DNA from: JABISG01 sp963581435
GTDB lineage: Bacteria > Planctomycetota > Planctomycetia > Planctomycetales > Planctomycetaceae
Reading direction: 5' to 3'
Length of the DNA: 64,000 nucleotides
NCBI GenBank assembly: GCA_963581435.1
Contig: CAUZOL010000002.1
Span: 1-64,000, forward strand
In this document: piece after piece, positions 42,408 through 50,956 of the stretch
Layout of the letters: the number at the start of each line of letters is the position of its first letter
Numbering within the stretch: position 1 is the first letter of the stretch
The notes under the pieces: generated by a model
The model's input: only the letters and a program-made list of their open reading frames with translations
Told to the model about the DNA's origin: nothing
Databases searched by the model: none
Translations under genes and position numbers: made by a program

Positions 42408-42860
42408 ATGAAGAAACAATCGAAGAAAAAACAGAATCGTGGCGGCTTTACGCTGCTGGAAGTGCTGCTGGTGTTGATCATTCTGGGAGTGATCGCTGCA
42501 CTCGTCGTCCCGCAGCTGACCGGGTCGCAGCAGAAAGCAATGATCCTGGCGGCTGAGACAACCATCAAGAAACTGGAAGCCAAGGTCGAATTCTATGCCG
42601 TCGAACACGAATCCACCTACCCCGAGACGTTGGACGATCTGCTCGAACCGGTCGATAGTGACGGCAATGCGATGAAGCCTTACGAAAAGACCTTCCCCAA
42701 GGATCCGTGGAAACAGCCAATGAACTACAAGCTGGAAGCGTCCACCGACGGAACGGACAGCATGGAGCCGCGAATCTGGTCCAACGGCCCCAACAAGAAA
42801 GACGACGACGGCAACGGCGACGACATCAATAACTGGTCGGAGTTGGAAGAGAGCCGCTAG
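42408..42860 (+). CDS. gspG: Major pseudopilin GspG
   Basis: A 150-aa prepilin. A basic leader (13 residues) ends in Gly at position 13, followed by FTLLEVLLVLIILGVIAALV: the cleavage site is G13/F14 with the E+5 residue (E18) for the prepilin peptidase. The mature part has the GspG globular pattern (YPETLDDLL, then FPKDPWKQPMNYKLE), including the DPWG-like segment near the C-terminus. GspG polymerises into the periplasmic pseudopilus. It is followed by a stable hairpin before gspH. No prepilin peptidase gene is in the window. Confidence 0.96.
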   Translation: MKKQSKKKQNRGGFTLLEVLLVLIILGVIAALVVPQLTGSQQKAMILAAETTIKKLEAKVEFYAVEHESTYPETLDDLLEPVDSDGNAMKPYEKTFPKDPWKQPMNYKLEASTDGTDSMEPRIWSNGPNKKDDDGNGDDINNWSELEESR

Positions 42861-42880
42861 TCTGGCCGCGAAGTGTAGCG

Positions 42881-42913
42881 AGAAACCCGGTTTTTTTGAA
42901 GAACCGGGTTTCT
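42881..42913 (+). terminator. Hairpin between gspG and gspH (possible attenuator or mRNA stabiliser)
   Basis: Perfect 12-bp inverted repeat (42881-42892 and 42902-42913; AGAAACCCGGTT / AACCGGGTTTCT) around a loop starting TTTTT. T-runs lie in the loop and not after the stem, so it is not a classical terminator. Placed between the major pseudopilin gene and minor pseudopilin genes, it could lower downstream expression. Confidence 0.7.
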
Positions 42914-42953
42914 GAGAGAAGGGTTCTAATACTCTGATACGAGGCGCTGATCG

Positions 42954-43526
42954 ATGCGACGCGTTGCGGCCAATAACTCGAAGAATAGCCGACGCTCGCA
43001 ACGTGGTTACACGCTGCTGGAATTGCTGCTTGTGCTGGGCATTCTGCTCATTCTGGCAGGCATCGCGTTTCCGGGCGTGATGAGAATGTACGGGCGCCAC
43101 CAGTTTCAGACGGTCGTGGAAAATGTCCGCGATCATCTGGCTGCTTCACGTCTGCGCGCCATCGATTCCGGTCTCGTCTACCAATTCAGCTACACAGCAA
43201 ACGGGCAACGCTTCTCTGTAACACCGTTCGAAGCGACTGAAGGAAATTCGTTGCCGACATTGGAAGGCACACTGCCGGAATCGTTTCGGTTCGAGTCAAC
43301 CGATAACGATCAGACATCCTCGACGCCGCAGTCAATCACAGGCGCGTCCACCGCCGACGGTTCAACAATGAGTGATGAAATCATTATTCTGTTTGTTCCC
43401 GATGGCTCAGCGACCGACGCCACTCTCGACATCGTCGATGAGGAAAACCGTTTCGTACGGCTGTCGGTTCGCGGACTGACCGGCGCCGTCACGGTTGGGG
43501 GAATTCAGCAGAGGTCCTCGTTATGA
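42954..43526 (+). CDS. gspH: Minor pseudopilin GspH-like protein
   Basis: A 190-aa prepilin with the leader ending RG at residue 18, followed by YTLLELLLVLGILLILAGIAF; E+5 is E23. The globular part (HQFQTVVENVRDHLAASRLRA, then TYQF-like strands) fits the GspH/FimT pattern of a minor pseudopilin. It carries an acidic insertion around residues 115-140 rich in Ser/Thr. Its stop overlaps the start of the next gene by 4 nt (ATGA), so translation is coupled. Confidence 0.9.
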   Translation: MRRVAANNSKNSRRSQRGYTLLELLLVLGILLILAGIAFPGVMRMYGRHQFQTVVENVRDHLAASRLRAIDSGLVYQFSYTANGQRFSVTPFEATEGNSLPTLEGTLPESFRFESTDNDQTSSTPQSITGASTADGSTMSDEIIILFVPDGSATDATLDIVDEENRFVRLSVRGLTGAVTVGGIQQRSSL

Positions 43527-44068
43527 GCCGCAACTTGCCTGTTCGCAACGGCTTGACGATGTACGAGGTGGTACTGTCGTTGGCGATCCTGTTGGGATCA
43601 TTGGCCGTACTGGGACAGTTGATTGCCACCGGCAGCCGGGCGGCAACGCAGTCGCGTTTGCGAACGCAGGCGATGCTGCTTTGCCAGACAAAAATGGCCG
43701 AAATCATCGCGGGCAACGTGTTGATGGAATCTGTCAATAACGACGTGCTGGAATCGTCGGCCAGCGGAGATTGGGTCTGGAGTCTCGAAGTTGTCGGCGG
43801 CACGTCGCAAGGTGGCGGTCTCGACATTTTGTCTTTCGATGACTCTGCCCTGGTGTCGTCCAACTCATCCCTTTCATCCACCTCTGCCGGAGCGCTCCCT
43901 CATTCCGATTTGATTCGGCTCGACATTTCGGTTTCACGCATCACCCGCGATAAGACCATTGAGGTCACCGAGACGCTCACGCGGTTTATTCGCAATCCCC
44001 AATTGTACGTCGATGCAGCCGAACGGGCGGCCGAGTTGGCGGCAGAGGCAGAAGCAACGGCCCAGTAA
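43523..44068 (+). CDS. gspI: Minor pseudopilin GspI-like protein
   Basis: A 181-aa prepilin. The leader ends at G10 before LTMYEVVLSLAILLGSLAVLG; E+5 is E15. The first mature residue is Leu instead of Phe. The segment TQSRLRTQAMLLCQTKMAEII fits GspI. A Ser-rich stretch (SSNSSLSSTSAGA) lies in the globular part and an Ala/Glu-rich tail closes the protein. GspI is expected to nucleate the pseudopilus tip together with GspJ and GspK. It overlaps gspH by 4 nt and ends 4 nt before gspJ. Confidence 0.88.
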   Translation: MSRNLPVRNGLTMYEVVLSLAILLGSLAVLGQLIATGSRAATQSRLRTQAMLLCQTKMAEIIAGNVLMESVNNDVLESSASGDWVWSLEVVGGTSQGGGLDILSFDDSALVSSNSSLSSTSAGALPHSDLIRLDISVSRITRDKTIEVTETLTRFIRNPQLYVDAAERAAELAAEAEATAQ

Positions 44069-44072
44069 GCGA

Positions 44073-44951
44073 ATGCAGAATCGTATGCAGAATCGGACAC
44101 AACAACTTCAACACGTGCGGCGCAAGCCGGAAAGCCAACGGCGTGCCTTCACGCTGTTGGAAGTTCTCTTTGCGCTGTCGCTGTCGCTATTGCTGTTCAC
44201 CGCAATCCTGTCCGCCGTGGAAATGTATCGGCAGGTATCAACAGCCGGTCGCGACGATGTCCAGCAAGCCCAGCTGTCGCGGGCCATTTTGCGTTCAATG
44301 GAAATCGACATTCGATCGGTCGTTTACCGCGATCCGCCAGCCGAAGAAGAGGAAGCAGCCGCTGACAGCGGCGAAGAAGAAGCCGAGGTAGAGGAAGTCG
44401 AGACGGTCGATGCGGCAGAAGTGTTTTCGGGTGAAAGCATTGGGATCTTCGGCGACTCAACAACTCTCGTAATTCACGTCGGCCGTCCACCACGTAAGCT
44501 GGAATCGCTGTTGCCCATCGAGCCGGCCAGCGATCTGAAATCGATCGCCTATTTCCTGGCGACACCCGGTGCCGAAGGATTGCAGGGGGCCGCCGGAAGT
44601 TTGCTCGATTCGACCGGCAGCGGTGATGTGCAAGGGTTGGCGCGACTGGAAGGCGACCGGCTGGCTGTCGAATTTGCCGACTCGTCGGCCAATATGGAAG
44701 CATTGGCACAACAAACCACACTGCTTGCCGGCGAAGTGGACTTCCTGCAGTTTCGCTATTCCGATGGCGTTACATGGCTGGATGCCTGGGACACCGTGAC
44801 GTACGAACGGCTGCCCGCCGCCATTGAAATCACAATTGGAATCGATTCGCAATCGACCGGTAATACGGTGGCGGCCGAACCACGGCAGTCGCGGCTGTAT
44901 CGTTTTGTCGTCGCCGTGCCGACGGCGGTACCGTATCTGGAAGAGGAATAG
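44073..44951 (+). CDS. gspJ: Minor pseudopilin GspJ-like protein
   Basis: A 292-aa prepilin-like protein. The leader ends at A25 before FTLLEVLFALSLSLLLFTAI, with E30 at +5; Ala at -1 is tolerated by some prepilin peptidases but is unusual. An acidic stretch (EEEEAAADSGEEEAEVEEVE, about residues 90-109) is striking and may be a linker. The remainder has a beta-rich pattern (DFLQFRYSDGVTWLDAWD, then LPAAIEITIGI) typical of GspJ. The open frame begins at 43959, inside gspI, but the ATG at 44073 (or 44085) is more natural. Confidence 0.88.
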   Translation: MQNRMQNRTQQLQHVRRKPESQRRAFTLLEVLFALSLSLLLFTAILSAVEMYRQVSTAGRDDVQQAQLSRAILRSMEIDIRSVVYRDPPAEEEEAAADSGEEEAEVEEVETVDAAEVFSGESIGIFGDSTTLVIHVGRPPRKLESLLPIEPASDLKSIAYFLATPGAEGLQGAAGSLLDSTGSGDVQGLARLEGDRLAVEFADSSANMEALAQQTTLLAGEVDFLQFRYSDGVTWLDAWDTVTYERLPAAIEITIGIDSQSTGNTVAAEPRQSRLYRFVVAVPTAVPYLEEE

Positions 44952-44986
44952 CCGACAGCTAGTGATTGTTACAGGCAACACGTCTC

Positions 44987-46699
44987 ATGAATCCACGTTC
45001 CCGACATAACAACGCGAACACCGCCCGTCATTCGGTTGTGGGAGCGATGCGCCGAGCCAGCGTGCTGGTTGTTGTGCTGGTTGTCGTCATGCTGCTCACG
45101 CTGGGTTGTTACACCTTCACTCAAATCATGCTGTCGGAACTCCAATCGACTGTGATGTACGAGCGGGATGTGCGGTCGCGCGCCTATGCCGACTCGGGAA
45201 TCGAATTGGTGGCGGCGATTCTCGGAGAGCCGACCGATGAATTCTCGCGCCCCAATCTGTACGACAATCCCGATTTGTTTTACCTTTTGATGGCCGACTC
45301 CGAAACGGCGCGCGGTCGGGGAGCGTTCTGCATCGTCGCTGCACGTGAAAACGACACCGGCGCGAATCCGATTCGGTTCGGCCTGATCGATGAATCGAGC
45401 AAGCTGAATTTGAATACGCTTCTCAGCCTGAACTCGGCCGACGACGAGCAGGAAGATTTAGCTGGCGGCGGTGATGCAGATGAAGAACAGCAGCAGGAGA
45501 TGTTGATGGCAATACCCAGCATGACCGTGGACATTGCCGATGCAATTCTCGACTGGCTGGACGAAGACGAAACGCCGCGGCTATCGGGGGCGGAGAACGA
45601 GTATTACGGCACACTCAATCCGCCGTATGAAACGAAGAACGGCAAACTCGAAACGCTCGATGAACTGCTCCGCGTGCGTGGTGTCACCAGCTCGATGTTG
45701 TATGGCGAAGACGTCAACCGAAACGGTTTGTTGGATGCCAACGAAAACGACGGCGAGGCCAGCCTTCCGTACGACAACGCCGACGGCGTACTCGACCGTG
45801 GTTGGAGTACGTACTTCACGGTTGTCAGCCGCGAGGCCAATCTTCGCGCCGACCGAGAACTGCGAGTCGACATCAATCAGGACGACCTGGTCGCATTGTA
45901 CGACGCAATCGAAGAAGAGTTTGGCAGCGACGAAGCACTGTTCGTCACTGCTTACCGGCTGAATGGACCCGATGGCGAAAACGGTGACAGTGATACCGGC
46001 CAGGGACCCGCCGCACCAGCCGGTCGTAGTGGTGGCGGCGGACAAACAAGCGGGGCGAGCGGTGGTGGTGGAGGCTCGCAAACGGCGAGTGGTGGTGAGA
46101 CGCGGGGCGGGTTGAATCTCTCGGGCGGCGGATCCAATGAGATCAATTCGCTTTACGATCTGGTGGGCAGCACGGTCACCGCTGATGTTGATGGGCAGGA
46201 GAAGACAATCGAAAGCCCGTGGCAGGACGAGCCGGGAGACATCGAATCCTATCTGCCGACATTGCTCGATAAGTTGACGACATCATCAGAAGAATTCATC
46301 GAAGGCCGCATCAACATCGCGCAGGCGCCTCGCGAAGTTCTGCTGGCCATCCCCGATATCGATGAGCAGGTGGTCGAGGCGATTATTGGCGCACAGGCGG
46401 CCGGTGACCCGTCGGCATTCGATTCCGGTGGACCACGTTCGACGACCGGTTGGCTATTGAGTGAAGGGTTGGTCGAACTTGAGGAGATGCGCACTCTGGA
46501 CCGTTACATGACATCGCGCGGCGACGTTTACCGCGTGCAGTCGGTCGGTTATTTCGAGGCGGGCGGTCCGGCGACGCGGTTGGAAGCCATTATCGATGCC
46601 ACACAAGATCCGCCGAGAATCGTATCGATCCGCGACCTGACCGATTTGGGGATCGGCTATGGACTACAACCACAGCAATCCGAACAGACGGAACCGTGA
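44987..46699 (+). CDS. gspK: Minor pseudopilin GspK-like protein
   Basis: A 570-aa protein with the basic leader and hydrophobic helix RRASVLVVVLVVVMLLTLGCY and no Glu at +5, as expected for GspK. The bulky middle domain contains IDESSKLNLNTLLSLNS, and a helix-hairpin-helix-like motif occurs twice (DIADAILDWLDEDE and AQAPREVLLAIPDIDEQVVEAII). Around residues 330-385 there is a low-complexity Gly/Ser insertion that is not typical. The open frame starts at a TTG at 44966; the ATG at 44987 is preferred. GspK caps the pseudopilus tip. Confidence 0.9.
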   Translation: MNPRSRHNNANTARHSVVGAMRRASVLVVVLVVVMLLTLGCYTFTQIMLSELQSTVMYERDVRSRAYADSGIELVAAILGEPTDEFSRPNLYDNPDLFYLLMADSETARGRGAFCIVAARENDTGANPIRFGLIDESSKLNLNTLLSLNSADDEQEDLAGGGDADEEQQQEMLMAIPSMTVDIADAILDWLDEDETPRLSGAENEYYGTLNPPYETKNGKLETLDELLRVRGVTSSMLYGEDVNRNGLLDANENDGEASLPYDNADGVLDRGWSTYFTVVSREANLRADRELRVDINQDDLVALYDAIEEEFGSDEALFVTAYRLNGPDGENGDSDTGQGPAAPAGRSGGGGQTSGASGGGGGSQTASGGETRGGLNLSGGGSNEINSLYDLVGSTVTADVDGQEKTIESPWQDEPGDIESYLPTLLDKLTTSSEEFIEGRINIAQAPREVLLAIPDIDEQVVEAIIGAQAAGDPSAFDSGGPRSTTGWLLSEGLVELEEMRTLDRYMTSRGDVYRVQSVGYFEAGGPATRLEAIIDATQDPPRIVSIRDLTDLGIGYGLQPQQSEQTEP

Positions 46700-46800
46700 A
46701 CCGACCCGATGCGCGGGCCGTGTTGCCTCGCATCTTGTGTCTGCTTGCGGCGGCGGCGACAATGAACTGATTGACTTCAACGACAGCCGGAGACCAATTG

Positions 46801-48372
46801 ATGGCGGAATTTATCGCCCTGGACTGGGAAAAGCGAACACTGAACGGCCTGGAGGCGACTGCCTCGAAGGGCCGCGTTCGCGTGCGCCGCTGCTTCGAGT
46901 TGACCTGGCCAACATTCGATTCCGACGATGCAGCGAACAATCGTCAGACGGGCGAATGGCTCAAAGGCGAACTTGCGCGTCTGGGAATCGCTGCGCGGAA
47001 GGTTCTCGTTTCGTTGCCCCGAGAAGAAGTCGTCGTGCGACAAATCGACGTCCCCGATGTCCCCGATGAAGAACTTCCCGATCTCGTTCGGCTGCAAGCG
47101 GAAACCAGGATTTCCACGTCTCTCGATAGTCTCGTGCTGGATTTCCTTCCCCTCCCACGGGTTGAGGGGGACACGTCTCGCGCCGTGTTAATGTTTACGT
47201 TCGACCGCGAAAAGCTGGACGTGCTGCATGAAGTCGTCCGGGCCGCCGGTTTGGAATTGGAGCAGGTTGCAGTGAGTTCCGTGGCGACGGCCGAGTTGGT
47301 CGCCAGAACTGAACGCGATCGGAACCTCGCCTCGGACGACACCACGTTGACGGTGGCGCGCGATGGCAAGCGGATTGAGATTTCCTTGATGCGCAGCCGC
47401 CATTTGCTGTTTACGCATTCCACACAATTGACCGGAAGCGACGTCCAACAGGACAGCCATCTGGCAGCGGCCGAGATTCGTCGGGCGCTCGGCGCACACT
47501 CGCAAGCAGACGCCGGAAACAGCGTCGCTCGGGCGTGGGTCGTTGGCAGTGAAAACGAGCAGCAGACGTTGCGCCAGACAATGGCCGATCATCTCGACTG
47601 TGATGTCGATATGATCGATCCGCTCGCCGGCCAAGACGTGAGTATTGTTTCGGATGTGAGCAGCCGACAGGACGTGAACGCCAGCCCGGAAGCCAAACCG
47701 GGTGAAGACGTCTTCATGCTCGACGAAGGCGACGCCCTGAGTCACACGCCGTTCGGTGCTCCATTGGGCCTGCTGATGGCCGCCGGACAACCGATGATCG
47801 AGGCGGTTGATTTTCTCAATCCCCGCAAGGCAATTGTGCGGCCCGACCGTCGAAAACAGAAAATTGGACTGATCGCGGCCTCCGTCGTGTTGGCCATCGC
47901 AGCCGCCTTCGGTGCAACACAGTGGTGGGCCTCGTCGCTGCATCAGGATATCGACGATGCCGATGAGCAACTTGCCGAGTTCGACCGGATGATTAAGTCG
48001 GGTCGACCCACGGTCGAGGCGGCCAATGTCATCAACGAATGGCAAACCCACAGCGATGATTGGTTGGCCCGCATGACGCACCTTAACGAGGTACTGCCCG
48101 GAACCGATCGCATCTATCTGCAAAACTATCGCTTCACACCAAGGGCCGGCAATTCGGCAGGACACGTTCATGCCGACGGATTTGCCCGCAGCGATGACGA
48201 TGTGTTCGACCTCTATCAGCGACTTTCAGAACGCGGCTACCGCGTGCAGCCACAATCGGTTCCGCGAACCTCGAAGGACAGCGAATACCCATACCGATTC
48301 CAGCTGGAACTCGATCTAACCATCGCCAAGACAGTTGCGACACCAACGAAAAACAAACGCGCGGCACAATGA
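46801..48372 (+). CDS. gspL: GspL-like protein (PilM-type actin-fold domain fused to a PilN-like membrane part)
   Basis: A 523-aa protein. The N-terminal two thirds start MAEFIALDWEKRTLNGLEA and contain strands and helices of the actin-like PilM/GspL fold (KVLVSLPREEVVVRQIDVPD, then DELPDLVRLQAETRI). A TM helix near residues 355-375 (IGLIAASVVLAIAAAFGATQ) is followed by a PilN-like periplasmic segment. GspL links GspE to the inner-membrane platform. The frame is open from 46771, but the ATG at 46801 matches the domain start. Its stop overlaps the next start by 4 nt. Confidence 0.88.
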   Translation: MAEFIALDWEKRTLNGLEATASKGRVRVRRCFELTWPTFDSDDAANNRQTGEWLKGELARLGIAARKVLVSLPREEVVVRQIDVPDVPDEELPDLVRLQAETRISTSLDSLVLDFLPLPRVEGDTSRAVLMFTFDREKLDVLHEVVRAAGLELEQVAVSSVATAELVARTERDRNLASDDTTLTVARDGKRIEISLMRSRHLLFTHSTQLTGSDVQQDSHLAAAEIRRALGAHSQADAGNSVARAWVVGSENEQQTLRQTMADHLDCDVDMIDPLAGQDVSIVSDVSSRQDVNASPEAKPGEDVFMLDEGDALSHTPFGAPLGLLMAAGQPMIEAVDFLNPRKAIVRPDRRKQKIGLIAASVVLAIAAAFGATQWWASSLHQDIDDADEQLAEFDRMIKSGRPTVEAANVINEWQTHSDDWLARMTHLNEVLPGTDRIYLQNYRFTPRAGNSAGHVHADGFARSDDDVFDLYQRLSERGYRVQPQSVPRTSKDSEYPYRFQLELDLTIAKTVATPTKNKRAAQ

Positions 48373-49769
48373 CCACTGCCCGCACGATGTCGCAACCCGC
48401 TGGCATCGTCAAAGACGCAGTTGCCTGCAGCGAATTGGAAACTGATATGCAAAAACGTGAAAAACTCCTACTCTTCTCAGCGGTTGCCGTCCTGCTGCTA
48501 TGGAGGGGTCTGCCGATGATCAGCGGCATATTCTTCGATCCGATTACCGACGCCCGCGCGGAACTCAACGCGGTCGAAGAAAAGCTGGCGGATAAAGCGG
48601 CCGATATCAAGCGTCTCAAACTGGCCGGGCAGACCTTCAAGCAGTCCCGCGGCAGATCGCTTCCCCCCAACGCACTCGATGCACAACGGCAGTATCAGGT
48701 TTGGTTAGACGACCTGACAAATATGGCTGGCATTGAGAAACCGGTCGTCATTCCGGGGCGCCGCTCGGTATCGCGGCGCAAGAGCGTGCGCGGCGACCTG
48801 TTCACCGGCGTACTCGTTTCGCTCGAATTCAAGGCAACCCTCAGCGAACTGAGCCGGTTTCTCTATCTTTTCTACCGCAGCAATCTGGCCCACCGCGTGG
48901 TCGATCTCAACATCGATTCGCCAGCAAACAGCGGCGATCCTCAACTGGCGATCTCGTTGACGGCCGAAGGGTTATCGTTTGCATCCGCACCGAAGCGATC
49001 CACGCTGTTTCCGCAGGTGAAACTCAAGCAGGATGTTGGTTCCTCGTCCACGACTCTGACCATTGAAGCCGCCAAGGGCAGCCGCTTTCCCAAGAAGTCG
49101 GGCTACCGAATTCGTATTGGAAATGAATTCCTGACGGTGACCGACGTGGATGAGTCACAGTGGACCGTTCTTCGGGGTGAAGATGAAACATCGAAGAGTC
49201 AGCACAAGGCGGATGACGTGATCGAGCTGGCGACAATTCACCCGGAGTATGCATCGTGGACTGCAAAGGACTTCGAAACATTCGTCAAAAACAGTCCCTT
49301 TGTGAAACCGTCCCCCACGTGGAATGGGCCATCCACGCGGCCTCGACCCGTCGTGAAAACTGATCGCGTTGCCGAGACGAGATTGCGCGGTTCGATTGTC
49401 GTCGATGATGAACCGCAAGCGTGGTTGTACGGCAAGTCGGCGGATGATCGTCTGGTAATTCGAAAAGGAGATGACCTAAAGGTTGATGATTTTATCGCCG
49501 TCGTTCACGACATCCTGGCCGACCACGTTCTGCTCGAACGTGACGGCTCCCTCTGGCGGCTCGATCTGGGGGAAAACTTGCGCTCGCTACAGAAACTTCC
49601 TACGGTGGATACGACTGTGATTGAAGGCGAAGCAGCCCCTTCCACAGTTGCAACGAGACCTCCCGAGCAGGCGGCTGAAGAACAGTCGGAATCGCTCGTC
49701 CCGTCGAAAGACGGTGCCGATACTGAGCAGTCGCCCATAGCTGCACCGACCCCCGCTGTTGACAAATGA
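48369..49769 (+). CDS. gspM: GspM/PilO-like protein with an inserted beta-module
   Basis: A 466-aa protein with a TM helix (about residues 32-52, KLLLFSAVAVLLLWRGL), a coiled coil (about 60-85) and a ferredoxin-like PilO/GspM fold (about 100-205; LFTGVLVSLEFKATLSELSR). An extra module at about 225-291 has the pattern SRFPKKSGYRIRIGNEFLTV then VTDVDESQWTVLRGEDE and KADDVIEL, similar to small domains seen in phage tail or fibre proteins. The remainder (about 315-420) has two short beta segments and the end is Pro/Glu/Ala-rich. It is the last gene of the secretion block and is translationally coupled to gspL. An internal Met at 48447 is an alternative start. Confidence 0.8.
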   Translation: MTTARTMSQPAGIVKDAVACSELETDMQKREKLLLFSAVAVLLLWRGLPMISGIFFDPITDARAELNAVEEKLADKAADIKRLKLAGQTFKQSRGRSLPPNALDAQRQYQVWLDDLTNMAGIEKPVVIPGRRSVSRRKSVRGDLFTGVLVSLEFKATLSELSRFLYLFYRSNLAHRVVDLNIDSPANSGDPQLAISLTAEGLSFASAPKRSTLFPQVKLKQDVGSSSTTLTIEAAKGSRFPKKSGYRIRIGNEFLTVTDVDESQWTVLRGEDETSKSQHKADDVIELATIHPEYASWTAKDFETFVKNSPFVKPSPTWNGPSTRPRPVVKTDRVAETRLRGSIVVDDEPQAWLYGKSADDRLVIRKGDDLKVDDFIAVVHDILADHVLLERDGSLWRLDLGENLRSLQKLPTVDTTVIEGEAAPSTVATRPPEQAAEEQSESLVPSKDGADTEQSPIAAPTPAVDK

Positions 49770-49876
49770 ACGCCGCATAGGCGATCTTGTTAGGGACAGG
49801 TTTGCGACCGGCCGTGGCGATTTGCACCGCCGTTGTCGCGAATTCTCTTCACACTGCTACGCAGGAATCGACGCTC

Positions 49877-50900
49877 ATGATCCGTTTGCTAACACTGTCG
49901 ATCGTCGTGGGCATCGGCACGCTGTCGGCCAATGCGGCCGACGCTGAATCGCGTGTCGATGAGAGCGCGATTCGTAAGTCGGTCGAGCAGAGCATACCGT
50001 TTGTCGAACGTCAGGGTGCCGGTTGGATCGAGCGAAAGAAATGCGTTTCCTGCCATCAGATTCCGGCGATGGTGTGGAGTTTGAACGCAGCGGCCAAACG
50101 TGGTTTCGACATCGACGCGAAGCGGCTGCAGCAGTGGAACGAATGGGCGACGAACTGGCAAAATTTTTCTGCCTCAAAGAAGAAAGGAAGAACTGAAAGA
50201 GCCCGGCACCGCTAGCAGCAATGTCGATACGATTTATCAACTGCTGTTAGCACGTGGCGATTACCCCGCCGACGATCAGATCCAACTTCGGCTCGGTGCA
50301 TTCGCGAAGCATCTTTCGGCAGCACAGACAGCCGATGGATCCTGGACGCCCCGCGGACAACTTCCCACCCAACGACGTCCGGCGCGCGAAACGCGGGAAG
50401 TCACGACAATGTGGTCACTGGTGACGTTGAATGAGGCAGATATCGCCGACGCCGGATGGACAAAGAAGCGGGAAACAGCATCCACGTTTCTGTCAACAGC
50501 GGCAGATGCGAAGTCGACCGAATGGTGGGCAGTCAAACTTCTGCTCGACAGCCAGGGCAGTGACCCCACAACTTTGGATCGCACACGCAAACAGTTACTC
50601 AAAACTCAGCACGAAGACGGTGGCTGGGGGTGGCTGTCGGCCGACGATAGCGACGCCTTCGGTACCGGCCTTGCGATCTATTCACTCTGCCAATCCGGCC
50701 TGAAAGGCGACGATCCAGTGATCGCACGCGCCTGCAGCTTCCTGGTGAAGTCGCAACAGAAAAACGGCTCGTGGACGGTCAACGGCACCAAAAAGAACGC
50801 CGCGAATCGCGTCACCCCCACGGCAACGTACTAGGGAACATGTTGGGCCGTCATCGGCCTGTTGGAAACTTTGGAATCAACTGGAAACAAAACCGAATAA
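49877..50900 (+). pseudogene. Broken gene: secreted c-type cytochrome/cyclase-repeat protein
   Basis: A signal peptide (MIRLLTLSIVVGIGTLSANA) and one heme motif (KKCVSCHQIPAMVWSL) are in one frame up to about 50180. The sequence then continues in the next frame with KEELKEPGTASSNVDTIYQL, DGSWTPRG, DGGWGWLSADDSDAFGTGLA and KNGSWT, which are prenyltransferase/squalene cyclase-like repeats. Removing one A from the AAGAAGAAAGG run (50178-50187) would join both frames. A second lesion is a TAG at 50832-50834; reading on in the same frame gives GTCWAVIGLLETLESTGNKTE and a stop at 50898-50900, where I would expect TYWGT. Both defects look recent because the flanking codons remain intact. A sequencing error or recoding is less likely for two lesions. 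Confidence 0.82.
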
Positions 50901-50956
50901 GACGGCCGACACCCGGTCAATTCACAATTCACGATTGCATAATCAAGGAACATCTG

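Noticed and set aside
49877..50834. Programmed +1 frameshifting to join the two frames of the broken gene
   Set aside because: No known frameshift stimulator is seen and a second lesion (TAG) is present, so decay is simpler.
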